From Geothrix sp. (GTDB lineage Bacteria > Acidobacteriota > Holophagae > Holophagales > Holophagaceae), in assembly GCF_030219325.1 (NCBI RefSeq), contig NZ_CP126625.1, positions 124,001-188,000 of the forward strand: a DNA stretch of 64,000 bases, given 5' to 3'. The notes under the pieces were generated by a model. That model searched no databases. It was given only the letters and a program-made list of their open reading frames with translations, and had not been told where the DNA came from. Every line of letters starts with the position of its first letter. The first letter of the stretch is position 1. Made by a program: the position numbers and the translations under genes. Positions 18,746 through 26,910 of this stretch are shown here, in pieces.

Positions 18746-19846
18746 ATGCGCGCTTCTGCGGTATTCCAGGCCACCTGGCAGCGGACGCGGCGCCCCCGGA
18801 CCTGGGGCGCCGCGCTCCTGTTCGGGCTGGTGTGGAATGGGACTCGGCTCCTGATGGGCCTGCCCGAACCCGGGCTCATCGAGGCGCTCACGCCCCCGCT
18901 CTGGGTGGCGCTCTTTCTCGTGCTGGCGCCACTGCCCTGGCAGTGGACCGGCGACGAGGCCCCCATGGCCAGCGCCCCGCGTGGCGCGGCCCAGGCCCTG
19001 CCCTGGATGGCGGCCCTCACCCTGGGCGTCCTGCTGCTCCTGGGCGCCGCGGGGAGCCCGCCGCCGGGCCGTGGCCCGGGTCCCGGTGCCATGGAGCGGG
19101 GCGCCTCCCGCCGAAACCTGGACCGCCCGGAAGCCCCGAGGCGGATGCACCTCCATCCGCGCCTCTGGATCCTGGGCGTGGCGCACCTCTCCTTCGGTCT
19201 GCTGCTGGGTTGGATCCTGGCGGATCGCGAGCGGGCCGAACACCAGGAGGCCGCGGCGCGCCGGGCCGCCGACGAGGCCCAGGCCCGCGTGCTCCAGGGC
19301 CAGATGAACCCGCACGTGCTGTTCAACGCCATCAGTGGATTGACCGAGCTGGTGCGGGAGGATCCCGTCGCGGCGGAGGCCGCCCTGGTGAACCTCTCCG
19401 ACCTGCTGCGGGCCCTGCTGGAGCACGGATCCCGCCTGCGGGCGCCCTTGCGCGACGAGCGCCGGCTGGTCGAGCTGCACCTGTCCCTGGAGCGCCTCCG
19501 TCTGGGCCACCGCCTGCGCGAAAGCTGGGACTGGCCCGAGGCCCTGGATTCGCTCGAGATCCCGCCCCTCATGATCCAGCCCCTGGTGGAGAACGCCCTG
19601 AAGCATGGCGTGGCCCTGGCCGTGGGCGGCGGCGAGCTGAAGGTGCAGGTGCGCCGCGAGGAGGATCAGCTCTTCATCTGCGTGGCGAACACGGGGCCGG
19701 CCCCGGCAGAGATGGAAGGGCGGGGCCTGGGACTGCGCAACCTGCGGGAACGCCTGGACCTGCTGGGGGCCCCCGCCGATGCGCTCCAGCTCCGGCGCGA
19801 CGGCGACTGGACCGTGGCCGAGCTGCGCCTGGTGGTGAAGGCATGA
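18746..19846 (+). CDS. LytS/YehU-type sensor histidine kinase
   Basis: A 366-residue inner-membrane kinase. Four hydrophobic segments lie in the first ~155 residues (WGAALLFGLVWNGTRLLMG, PLWVALFLVLAPLPW, WMAALTLGVLLLLGAA, LGVAHLSFGLLLGWILA). A short coiled coil leads to the His_kinase (PF06580-type) phospho-acceptor QMNPHVLFNAISGL. The ATPase half has PPLMIQPLVENALKHGV (N box) and GRGLGLRNLRERL (G box). This family pairs with LytTR regulators, and the next gene is one, overlapping by ATGA (19843-19846). It senses through membrane segments or the short periplasmic loops; the Gly/Pro-rich stretch (PPPGRGPGPG) between segments 3 and 4 is unusual. Confidence 0.9.
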   Translation: MRASAVFQATWQRTRRPRTWGAALLFGLVWNGTRLLMGLPEPGLIEALTPPLWVALFLVLAPLPWQWTGDEAPMASAPRGAAQALPWMAALTLGVLLLLGAAGSPPPGRGPGPGAMERGASRRNLDRPEAPRRMHLHPRLWILGVAHLSFGLLLGWILADRERAEHQEAAARRAADEAQARVLQGQMNPHVLFNAISGLTELVREDPVAAEAALVNLSDLLRALLEHGSRLRAPLRDERRLVELHLSLERLRLGHRLRESWDWPEALDSLEIPPLMIQPLVENALKHGVALAVGGGELKVQVRREEDQLFICVANTGPAPAEMEGRGLGLRNLRERLDLLGAPADALQLRRDGDWTVAELRLVVKA

Positions 19847-20565
19847 GCCTGCGCGTGCTCGTGGCGGAGGACGAGCCCTTCAACCGGAAGCGCCTCACGC
19901 GATTGCTGCGCGAAGCGGGCTGCGAGGTGGTGGCCGAGCTGGAGGACGGCCCCGCCGTGCTGGACTGGCTGGCCCGCGGCGAGGCCGTGGACGCCCTCTT
20001 CCTGGACATCCAGATGCCCGGGCTCACCGGCCTCGACGTGGTCGCGGACCTGCCGCGCCCCTTCCCGGTGGTCTTCGTCACGGCCTATGCCGAACATGCC
20101 GTGCGGGCCTTCGAGCAGGCCGTCACGGACTACCTGCTGAAGCCGGTGACGGCGGAGCGCCTGGCCACCACCCTGCAGCGCCTGCGCGCGCGCCTCGAGG
20201 CGGCCACCGGGCGCGAAGCCGCCGCACGACCAGCCGGGCCCTTCCGTTTCCCCGTGAAGGCGGGCGAGGGTGTGGTGCTGGTGGACCTGGCCAGGACCAC
20301 CCACTTCGTCTTCGAGGACGAGGCCGTGTGGGCCTTCGCCGGTGAGCGCCTGCGCACCACCTGGAAGACCCTGGCGGAAGCGGAAGCTGCCCTGGGCACC
20401 CGCGTGGTCCGCGGCCACCGGCACCTGCTTCTCCGCCCCGAGGCCATCGTGGGCGTGCGCGCGGGGGATTCAGGCCGCCTGCGCGTCAGGCTGGCGGGCG
20501 GGGCTGAGCTGGAAGTGAGCCGCGGAGCGGCACCAGGACTCAAGGCCAGGCTGGGGCTGGGCTGA
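19843..20565 (+). CDS. LytTR-family response regulator
   Basis: A 240-residue DNA-binding response regulator. The receiver occupies 1-120: acidic pair EDE in VLVAEDEPFNRKRL, phospho-acceptor Asp in ALFLDIQMPGLTGLDVV, Thr in VVFVTAYAEHAV, Lys in DYLLKPV. Residues ~140-240 form a LytTR domain (FPVKAGEGVVLVDLARTTHFVFEDEAVWA split here; then RVVRGHRHLLLRPEAIV), which binds direct repeats with beta-strand contacts. It starts inside the stop of the LytS-type kinase (ATGA), so the two are translationally coupled and form a cognate pair. The upstream Spy-like gene is the obvious candidate target. Confidence 0.92.
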   Translation: MSLRVLVAEDEPFNRKRLTRLLREAGCEVVAELEDGPAVLDWLARGEAVDALFLDIQMPGLTGLDVVADLPRPFPVVFVTAYAEHAVRAFEQAVTDYLLKPVTAERLATTLQRLRARLEAATGREAAARPAGPFRFPVKAGEGVVLVDLARTTHFVFEDEAVWAFAGERLRTTWKTLAEAEAALGTRVVRGHRHLLLRPEAIVGVRAGDSGRLRVRLAGGAELEVSRGAAPGLKARLGLG

Positions 20566-20583
20566 TCGGGATGGGAGGCCGAG

Positions 20584-21180
20584 TCAATCGGGCAGGCGGG
20601 AACGGGTGGCCAGGAATTCCCCTTTTCCGACGGGGACCAGGCACGTGGTGTAGGCCGGGTCGGCCTGGACGGCGGTGATGAAGGGCACCAGCTCCTCGGA
20701 ATGGGAAGTGGCGTTGTCCACGACCAGCAGCCCGCCCGGGCGGAGCGCCCGGTTGAGATCCGGCCACCACCCCGGGTATTCGGTCCGTTCGGAATCGAGG
20801 AAGATGAGATCGAAGGACGCCTCGCCCATGCCGGCAAGCATCACCCCGGCATCCTGCCGGACCTGCGTGATGTGAGGACCAAGACCTGCCCGGAGGAAGT
20901 TGCGGGCCGCCAGATCCGCCTTCGCATCGGAATGCTCAACGGTCCAGACATGGCCCCCGGTTGCCAGAGCCGCCTCGGCGAGCCAGAGCGTCGAATAGCC
21001 ATTGGAGGTCCCGATTTCCAGGATCCGTCGGGCCTGGGTGGATCGGACGAGGATGGAGAGAAAGGCGCCCGTGTCCGGAGTGATGTTCAGCATGCGATCG
21101 GCGCGCGCGATCGCCGAGCGGTCGTTCTCCTCGCCGAACTGCGCCAGCTCTGCCAGCAGGGCCTGCAAGGGCGAAGTCAT
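20584..21180 (-). CDS. class I SAM-dependent O-methyltransferase-like protein
   Basis: A 198-residue cytosolic enzyme resembling the CCoAMT/methyltransferase-3 family. Motif I is RRILEIGTSNGYSTLWLA. The acidic ribose-binding residue lies in HVWTVEHSDAK, and motif IV is SFDLIFLDSERTEYPGWW, followed by LRPGGLLVVDNATSHSEEL, where family members bind the metal through Asp-Asn. The LDxxR/K..Y pattern and the DN pair support O-methyl transfer to a catechol-like or other small acceptor, though the substrate cannot be told. It converges with the LytTR gene (18 bases between stops) and lies 20 bases upstream of the ridA-like stop, on the same strand. Confidence 0.8.
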   Translation of the reverse strand: MTSPLQALLAELAQFGEENDRSAIARADRMLNITPDTGAFLSILVRSTQARRILEIGTSNGYSTLWLAEAALATGGHVWTVEHSDAKADLAARNFLRAGLGPHITQVRQDAGVMLAGMGEASFDLIFLDSERTEYPGWWPDLNRALRPGGLLVVDNATSHSEELVPFITAVQADPAYTTCLVPVGKGEFLATRSRLPD

Positions 21181-21200
21181 CCCTACCCCCTGGCGCGCGA

Positions 21201-21575
21201 CTACACTTCCGCGATCAGCTCGATCTCGACCTTGGCGCCCTTGGGCAACGCGGCCACCTGGACGGTGCTGCGGGCGGGCTTGGCGGCGCCCAGGGCCTTT
21301 TCGTAGACGGCGTTGAAGGCGGCGAAGTCGGCCATGTCCGTGAGGAAGACGGTGGTCTTCACCACGCGGTCCCAGCCGGTGCCGGCGGCGGCCAGCACGG
21401 CGGCGAGGTTCTTCAGCACCTGCTCGGCCTGGGCCTCGATGGGGCCGGTGACCATCTCCATGGTCCCGGGCACCAAGGGGATCTGGCCCGAGGTGAAGAG
21501 GTGGTTGCCCGAGATCTGGGCCTGGCTGTAGGGGCCGATGGCGGCGGGGGCGTTCGGGGTGGCGATGGTGCGCAT
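21201..21575 (-). CDS. ridA: RidA-family enamine/imine deaminase
   Basis: A 124-residue protein of the RidA (YjgF/YER057c/UK114) family, which hydrolyses reactive enamine/imine intermediates made by PLP enzymes. Family landmarks are all present: NAPAAIGPYSQAQISGNHLFTSGQIPL (cut to the SQA and SGQ motifs), VLKNLAAVLAAAG, VVKTTVFLTDM, the catalytic-site Arg in AKPARSTVQVAALPKGAKVEIELIA. This pattern fits the archetypal RidA subgroup that keeps the substrate-binding arginine. Length is normal. The ATG at 21575 has a modest GGAG upstream. It sits between the methyltransferase and the SNF2-SWIM pair, all minus strand with short gaps. Confidence 0.92.
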   Translation of the reverse strand: MRTIATPNAPAAIGPYSQAQISGNHLFTSGQIPLVPGTMEMVTGPIEAQAEQVLKNLAAVLAAAGTGWDRVVKTTVFLTDMADFAAFNAVYEKALGAAKPARSTVQVAALPKGAKVEIELIAEV

Positions 21576-21600
21576 GGGGAACTCCAGAGACTCGATTGTG

Positions 21601-22569
21601 TCAGCCCTTCTTGCCCCAGCGTCGCTTCTTGTGGCGCCAGTTGCGGCTGGTCTTGGGGGGGGGCTGCGGGGGGGCGTCGAAGGGCGAGGCCGGCTGTTCC
21701 AGGTCGCCTTCTCCTTCGCCATCCTCCAGGCGGTGCGGGCCGTCCTCGATCTGCTGCTGCACCCACTGGGCGGTGCGGTGCATGAGGGCCGCCAGGCAGA
21801 GGCTGGTCTCGATGCGGGCATGGGGCAGAGGGCCCAGCTGGGTGAACACCGAGGGATCCGGCGGGATCACGCGGGGGATGGCGATCTCCGGCAGGGGCAT
21901 GGGGATGGCGTCGTAGGCCTCCTCCGGGAGGCGTCGCCAGGGCTCGGGCTCGGGCTGCTCGCGGCGCAGGAGGTCCGCCACGGTCTGCTTCTTCTTGGGG
22001 GGGCGGCCCCGCTTCTTGGGCGCAGCCACGGCGGCGGCATCCAGGGCCGACTGCAGGGCCTGCAGCACCTCGTCGCGGCTCTTGCCGCGCAGGTCGAAGA
22101 GCAGCCAGGGGTCGCGGTCCAGGGCCTCGGCCATGACATAGCAGACGGCCGCCACGTGCTTGCAGGGGTTGGCCCAGTCCGGGCAGTCGCAGTGGGTCTG
22201 CAGCTCCTTGGGCACGCGCGGATAGAGGCTGGCGCCCGCCTCGCGGAAGGTCTCGTCCAGGCCCTGGGGCATCTCGCCCGCCAGCAGCGAGGCCACGAAG
22301 CGGCTCTCCAGGGCGATGCGGTCGAGGGCCTTCTCCCACTGGGCCGCGGTGAGGGCCGGCAGGCCCAGGGTCACGTTGTAGGTCTTGCGGCCGTGGACCC
22401 GGGCCTGGATCTCGCCGGGCTGCACGCCGAAGTGCGACACGTGGCCGTCCTCCGCGTACTTCTTGCCGCGGGGCAGGCGGTTCTCGTAGTCGTCCCCCAG
22501 CTTCTCGAGGCCGTTGATCCAGAGGCGGCCCCACCAGGTGGCGCCGAAGCGGTCGGCGTGGCTGATCAT
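21601..22569 (-). CDS. SWIM zinc-finger protein, partner of the SNF2 helicase
   Basis: A 322-residue protein with a SWIM zinc finger (CxCx(n)CxH) at ~127-142: CDCPDWANPCKHVAAV. The N-terminal ~120 residues (RFGATWWGRLWINGLEKL, RGKKYAEDGHVSHFGV, PGEIQARVHGRKTYNV) match the usual front of SWIM proteins found next to bacterial SNF2 genes. An AT-hook-like PKKRGRPPKKK follows at ~185. The C-terminal part is Pro/Glu-rich and ends in a very basic tail (SRNWRHKKRRWGKKG), which would bind nucleic acid. The start overlaps the SNF2 stop as ATGA, so the two proteins are made together. Role in DNA remodelling or repair is inference. Confidence 0.87.
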   Translation of the reverse strand: MISHADRFGATWWGRLWINGLEKLGDDYENRLPRGKKYAEDGHVSHFGVQPGEIQARVHGRKTYNVTLGLPALTAAQWEKALDRIALESRFVASLLAGEMPQGLDETFREAGASLYPRVPKELQTHCDCPDWANPCKHVAAVCYVMAEALDRDPWLLFDLRGKSRDEVLQALQSALDAAAVAAPKKRGRPPKKKQTVADLLRREQPEPEPWRRLPEEAYDAIPMPLPEIAIPRVIPPDPSVFTQLGPLPHARIETSLCLAALMHRTAQWVQQQIEDGPHRLEDGEGEGDLEQPASPFDAPPQPPPKTSRNWRHKKRRWGKKG

Positions 22570-25500
22570 TCGGCCACCTCCTTCACTTTGCGGCGGCCCA
22601 GCTTGGCGCCGGGCTTCGGCGCGGCGGGCTCATCCCCATTGCCCTCGTCCGGATCCAGCAGCTCGGCATCAGGATCCAGGGCCACCAGGCGGCGCAGGGC
22701 GTCGTCGTCGAGTTCCGTGAGCCAGCCTTCGCCGCTGCCCACCACGCGATCCGCCAGATCCCGCTTGGATTCCAGCAGGGCGTCGATCTTCTCCTCCAGC
22801 GTGCCGATGGTGACCAGCTTGTGCACCTGCACGTTCTTGGTCTGGCCGATGCGATAGGTGCGGTCCGTGGCCTGGTCCTCCACGGCGGGGTTCCACCAGC
22901 GGTCGAAGTGGAAGACATGGGTGGCGGCCGTGAGGTTGAGGCCCACGCCACCGGCCTTGAGGCTCAGCAGCAGCACCGGCGGAGAGTCCGGATCCTCCTG
23001 GAAGCTGCGCACCAGCTCGTCGCGGCCTTCGCGGCTGGTGCCGCCATGGAGGAAGGGCGGCTCAAAGCCGAGGGCGTCGTTCAGGTGGATCTGCAGGCGG
23101 TCGCCCATCTCCTTGAACTGCGTGAAGACCAGGGCGCGTTCGCCGGCCTCGACCACTTCCTCCAGCATCTCCGTGAGGCGGTCCAGCTTGCCGCTCCGGC
23201 CCCGATAAGGTCCTTGCGCCTTGAGGAACTGGCTGGGGTGGTTGCAGATCTGCTTGAGGTGCGTGAGCAGGGCCAGGATGCGGCCCCGGCGCTCGATGCC
23301 CGAAGACGCGGCATCCAGTTCCTCGTCCATCTTCTCCACGCGGTACTGGTAGAGCTCGGCCTGTTCGCGGCTCAGGGTGGTGAAGACCTTCATCTCGTGC
23401 TTCTCGGGCAGGTCCTGGATGATGGCCTTGTCGCTCTTGAGGCGGCGCAGGATGAAGGGCCCGATGCGCTGGCGCAGCTCGTTGGCGGCGTCGGGATCGC
23501 GGTACTTCTCGATGGGCGTGGCGAAGCGCTCCTTGAAGTGGGACTCGCTGCCCAGGTAGCCCGGCAGCCCCGCGCTCATGATGGCCCACAGCTCCGTGAG
23601 GCGGTTCTCGATGGGCGTGCCCGTCAGCGCCAGGCGGAAGGCGCCGTGCAGCTTGCGGATGGCCTTGGCCTGGGCCGAGCCCGCGTTCTTGATGGCCTGG
23701 GCCTCGTCCACCACCACCATGCCCCAGGGGCGGCTGGCGAAAGTGTCCTCCTCGCGGCGCACCACGCCGTAGGTGGTGAGCACGAGGGTATGGGCCTTGA
23801 AGGTGTTGGGCAGGCGGTCGCGGTTGTTGCCGTGGTGCACGAAGACCGGCAGGCTGGGCGCGAACTTGGCCAGCTCCCGCTCCCAGTTGCCCAGCAGTGA
23901 GGTGGGGCAGACCAGCAGGGTGGCCGGTCCGAACTCCGGGCTGTGGGTCTGGCGGTGCAGCAGCAGGGCCAGCACCTGGATGGTCTTGCCCAGGCCCATG
24001 TCGTCGGCGAGGATGCCGCCCAGGCCCAGGCGCGACAGGCCCTCCAGCCAGGCGAGGCCGCGCAGCTGGTAGGGGCGCAGCTGGCCCTGGAAGCTGGCGG
24101 GCTGGACGATGGGCTTGTCGGGCAGGACCTTCAGGTCCTCCAGGGCCGCACCGAAGTCGCCGGCCACCTCCACCTCGATGGCCTCGCTGACGCCGGGGAT
24201 GCGCGCCGTACCGGTGAGGGCCGCGGCCAGGGCCTCGCCCTTGGTCATGCTTTCGAAGCCGGCGCCGCGGCTGGCCTGGATGACCGTGGAGATCTGCTTG
24301 AGGGTCTCGGGATCCAGGGCCACCCACTTGCCCTTCCAGGCCACCAGGGGGTGCTTGAGGCTCGCCATCTGGGCGAAGTCCTCCACGCTCAGGGCGTCGT
24401 CGCCCAGCATGAGGGACCAGTCGGCGCTGACGCTGCCCTCCAGCCCCGCCTGAGCCAGGGGCGCGGAGTCCAGCACGTTGCGGGCGCCCAGACGCACCTT
24501 GGCGCGCAGGCGCTTGGCACCGCCGAAATCGGCGAGGCCCTCGGGGATGTGGACGAGGAAACCGGCTTCTTTGAGCTGGGCGGCGCCGCGGGTGAGGAAG
24601 CCCCAGGCTTCTGTGGGCCGCAGTACCAGGTCCTCGGGCTTCTGGCCCGAGAGAGCCCGCTCCAGGGCCGGGAAGAACGGCACGGCGCGGGCCAGGCCGC
24701 GCAGCAGTACCTGGCGGGCCTGCAGCACCTCGGGCTCCGTGGAGGGTTCCCAGAGCTTGGCCACGCCGATGTCGGCGCCGGCCTCGGTCTCCAGGCCCAC
24801 CTTGAGGATCCAGCCCTCCTCGGCCATCCGGTCCGCGTCCTGCACGGCCTGGAGGGCCGTGGGCACCTCCGGGGTCTCCAGGCGGAGGCTGGGCCGCAGC
24901 CACTGGGGCCGGGCGCCCTCGCTCCACTGGGCCAGCTGCTCGCCCAGGGTGCGTTCCGTGATGCCCGTGGTGGGGAACTCCGGCAGCTGGTGGGAGAGGG
25001 CCACCATGATGCGCTCGTCCCAGGGCAGGCGGTCCCGCTTGTGGCCCCGCAGCCGGTGGATGAGGCCCAGGCGCGGGTCATCCCCGGCCCGCAGGCCGCC
25101 GGACACGAAGCGCATGATGAAGTCGGCGCCATCCTCCAGGAAGGCCGTCAGCACGGCGTCCGCGGCGGGGGGCATGGCCAGGTCGTCCTCGATGTCGAAG
25201 GCGTCCAGCTCGCCCAGGGCCACGGTCTTGGTGAAGGCCCAGGTGTCGTTCTCGGGGAAGGCCACGGCCGCCGGGGGCATGGCCTCGGCCAGCTGGCGCA
25301 GGGCGGCGCGGTCCGAGGGGCTGGTGAGGCTGATGCCCCAGCGGGCCTTCCAGGGGTTCCCGCGGGTGTCGAGCTGGGGCAGCATGGCGCCGCGCACCAC
25401 CAGCGACTGCAGCAGGCGCAGGGCCATGGCCCAGTAGCGCAGGGTAGGCCCGGCATTCCCCGGACGCAGGGCCAGGGAGGAGAGCCAGGGGTAGGCCCGC

Positions 25501-25709
25501 TGCCAGCGCAGGGGCACGGCATGCATCTCCACCAGGGAGCCGTCCGGCAGGAAGATCTGCGCCTTGGCGGGGGTCAGGCGTTCCCGGCCCTGCAGCTCGC
25601 CCGGCAGGGTGCGGAGCGCACGCACCCACTCCGCCGCGTCCACGGCCTCGGGCATGCAGAGCAGGAAGCCCCGGTCCTGGGGACGGTACTGGAGGAAGGG
25701 ATTCAGCAT
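22566..25709 (-). CDS. SNF2-family DNA-dependent ATPase/helicase
   Basis: A 1047-residue bacterial SWI2/SNF2 protein. The N-terminal ~500 residues contain the bacterial SNF2-associated region (KVGLETEAGADIGVAKLWEP and onward). The motor lies at ~570-1010: ILADDMGLGKTIQ (Walker A), VVVDEAQAIKN (DEAQ box), LTGTPIENRLTELW, then helicase C motifs LLSLKAGGVGLNLTAATHV and DRTYRIGQTKNVQVHKL. It acts as a DNA translocase, not a strand-separating helicase, in the family. The ATG at 25709 is chosen at the homologous start. It is first in a two-gene unit with the SWIM protein and divergent from rpiB with 50 bases between. No nuclease or methylase is adjacent, so a defence role is not supported. Confidence 0.93.
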   Translation of the reverse strand: MLNPFLQYRPQDRGFLLCMPEAVDAAEWVRALRTLPGELQGRERLTPAKAQIFLPDGSLVEMHAVPLRWQRAYPWLSSLALRPGNAGPTLRYWAMALRLLQSLVVRGAMLPQLDTRGNPWKARWGISLTSPSDRAALRQLAEAMPPAAVAFPENDTWAFTKTVALGELDAFDIEDDLAMPPAADAVLTAFLEDGADFIMRFVSGGLRAGDDPRLGLIHRLRGHKRDRLPWDERIMVALSHQLPEFPTTGITERTLGEQLAQWSEGARPQWLRPSLRLETPEVPTALQAVQDADRMAEEGWILKVGLETEAGADIGVAKLWEPSTEPEVLQARQVLLRGLARAVPFFPALERALSGQKPEDLVLRPTEAWGFLTRGAAQLKEAGFLVHIPEGLADFGGAKRLRAKVRLGARNVLDSAPLAQAGLEGSVSADWSLMLGDDALSVEDFAQMASLKHPLVAWKGKWVALDPETLKQISTVIQASRGAGFESMTKGEALAAALTGTARIPGVSEAIEVEVAGDFGAALEDLKVLPDKPIVQPASFQGQLRPYQLRGLAWLEGLSRLGLGGILADDMGLGKTIQVLALLLHRQTHSPEFGPATLLVCPTSLLGNWERELAKFAPSLPVFVHHGNNRDRLPNTFKAHTLVLTTYGVVRREEDTFASRPWGMVVVDEAQAIKNAGSAQAKAIRKLHGAFRLALTGTPIENRLTELWAIMSAGLPGYLGSESHFKERFATPIEKYRDPDAANELRQRIGPFILRRLKSDKAIIQDLPEKHEMKVFTTLSREQAELYQYRVEKMDEELDAASSGIERRGRILALLTHLKQICNHPSQFLKAQGPYRGRSGKLDRLTEMLEEVVEAGERALVFTQFKEMGDRLQIHLNDALGFEPPFLHGGTSREGRDELVRSFQEDPDSPPVLLLSLKAGGVGLNLTAATHVFHFDRWWNPAVEDQATDRTYRIGQTKNVQVHKLVTIGTLEEKIDALLESKRDLADRVVGSGEGWLTELDDDALRRLVALDPDAELLDPDEGNGDEPAAPKPGAKLGRRKVKEVAE

Positions 25710-25759
25710 GGGAAGCCGGCCGCCGCTTGGCGGTAGGATGCAAGGCGGGGGGATGGACG

Positions 25760-26194
25760 ATGAAGCTCGGATTCGCAAGCGATCATGCGGGGTTCGACCT
25801 GAAGGAGCGGCTCAAGGCCTGGGCCATTGGGCAGGGGCACGACGTGGTGGATTTCGGCACGGATGGGATGGCCTCGGTGGATTACCCGGATTTCGCGCAC
25901 CGGGCGGCGGAAGGTAGGGATCAGTGGGAGCGCCTGGTGCTGGTCTGCGGATCCGGCATCGGCATCAGCATCGCGGCCAACCGCCATGCCGGCATCCGCT
26001 GCGCGCTGGTGACCTCCCCCGAGCACGCAGCACTGGCTCGACAGCACAATGACGCAAACGCCATCGCTTTCGGCCAGCGGCTGACGGATCCGCTCAAGGC
26101 AGAATCCTACCTCAAAACCTTCCTGGAAACACCTTTTGAGGGGGGCCGCCACCAGGGACGGGTGGACAAGATCGAGTGGAAGGGCACCTGCTGA
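25760..26194 (+). CDS. rpiB: RpiB/LacAB-family sugar-phosphate isomerase
   Basis: A 144-residue ribose-5-phosphate isomerase B-type enzyme, converting ribose-5-P and ribulose-5-P, or a related sugar phosphate such as allose-6-P. Landmarks: LGFASDHAGFDLKERL with the SDHAG motif; VDYPDFAHRAA; the catalytic loop LVLVCGSGIGISIAANR with the conserved Cys in place; CALVTSPEHAALARQHNDANAIAFGQR. All are standard for RpiB. The ATG at 25760 follows a G-run, and an upstream in-frame codon is not needed. Its TGA overlaps the ATG of rph by one base (TGATG), and rph in turn overlaps the patatin gene, so this is a three-gene operon. Confidence 0.93.
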   Translation: MKLGFASDHAGFDLKERLKAWAIGQGHDVVDFGTDGMASVDYPDFAHRAAEGRDQWERLVLVCGSGIGISIAANRHAGIRCALVTSPEHAALARQHNDANAIAFGQRLTDPLKAESYLKTFLETPFEGGRHQGRVDKIEWKGTC

Positions 26195-26910
26195 TGCGTC
26201 AAACCGAGGAACTGCGAGCCCTTGGCCTGGAGAAAGGCGTGCAGCTGCACGCCTCCGGCTCCTGCCTGGTGAAGCTCGGCCGCACCCACGTGCTCTGCGC
26301 CGCCAGCCTGGAGGAGCGGGTGCCGGGCTGGATGAAGGGCAGGGGCTCGGGCTGGCTCACGGCCGAATACGGCATGCTCCCGGCAGCGACCAACACGCGG
26401 TCTGATCGCGAGGCCGCCCGCGGCAAGCAGCAGGGCCGCACCGTGGAGATCCAGCGGCTCATCGGCCGCAGCCTCCGCCAGGCCGTGGATCTCGCCGCCC
26501 TGGGCGAGCGCACCCTCACCGTGGACTGCGACGTGCTCAACGCCGACGGGGGCACCCGCTGCGCGGCCATCACGGGCGCCTGGGTGGCCGTGGCGCTGGC
26601 GCTGCGCGCCCAGGGGCTGGACTCAGCCCTGGTCCGCCAGGTGGCTGCCGTGAGCGTGGGCATCGTGGAATCGGGGGAAGGGCGCCGAGGTCTGGTGCTC
26701 GACCTGGAATACGAGGAGGATCACCTGGCCGCCGTGGACTGCAACCTGGTGGCGGCCCGCCCCACCCTGGGCGGGGAGCTGGAATTGGTGGAGTTCCAGG
26801 GCACTGGCGAGGGCCGTGCCTTCAGCCGGGCCGAAGCGGCCGGGCTGCTGGACCTGGGCTTGGCGGGCTGTGCGGCGCTCATGGACGCCCAGGGGGCGGC
26901 CCTCAGATGA
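26194..26910 (+). CDS. rph: ribonuclease PH with divergent N-terminus
   Basis: A 238-residue phosphorolytic 3'-5' exoribonuclease that trims tRNA 3' ends. The core is well preserved: KGRGSGWLTAEYGMLP, SDREAARGKQQGRTVEIQRLIGRSLR (cut: phosphate-site Arg pair), [32 protein letters not shown] and the catalytic acidic site LDLEYEEDHLAAVDCN. What differs is the start. Most RNase PH proteins begin with an RxDGR...LRP segment; this one begins MRQTEELRALGLEKGVQLHA, without RxDGR, and no in-frame upstream sequence supplies it. The catalytic residues are intact, so activity is likely. It overlaps rpiB by one base and the patatin gene by four. Confidence 0.9.
   Translation: MRQTEELRALGLEKGVQLHASGSCLVKLGRTHVLCAASLEERVPGWMKGRGSGWLTAEYGMLPAATNTRSDREAARGKQQGRTVEIQRLIGRSLRQAVDLAALGERTLTVDCDVLNADGGTRCAAITGAWVAVALALRAQGLDSALVRQVAAVSVGIVESGEGRRGLVLDLEYEEDHLAAVDCNLVAARPTLGGELELVEFQGTGEGRAFSRAEAAGLLDLGLAGCAALMDAQGAALR

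Noticed and set aside
22566-25709. SNF2 gene as part of a phage-defence island (DISARM-like)
   Set aside because: No methylase, phospholipase-D, DUF1998 or other defence gene is adjacent; neighbours are RidA and rpiB.
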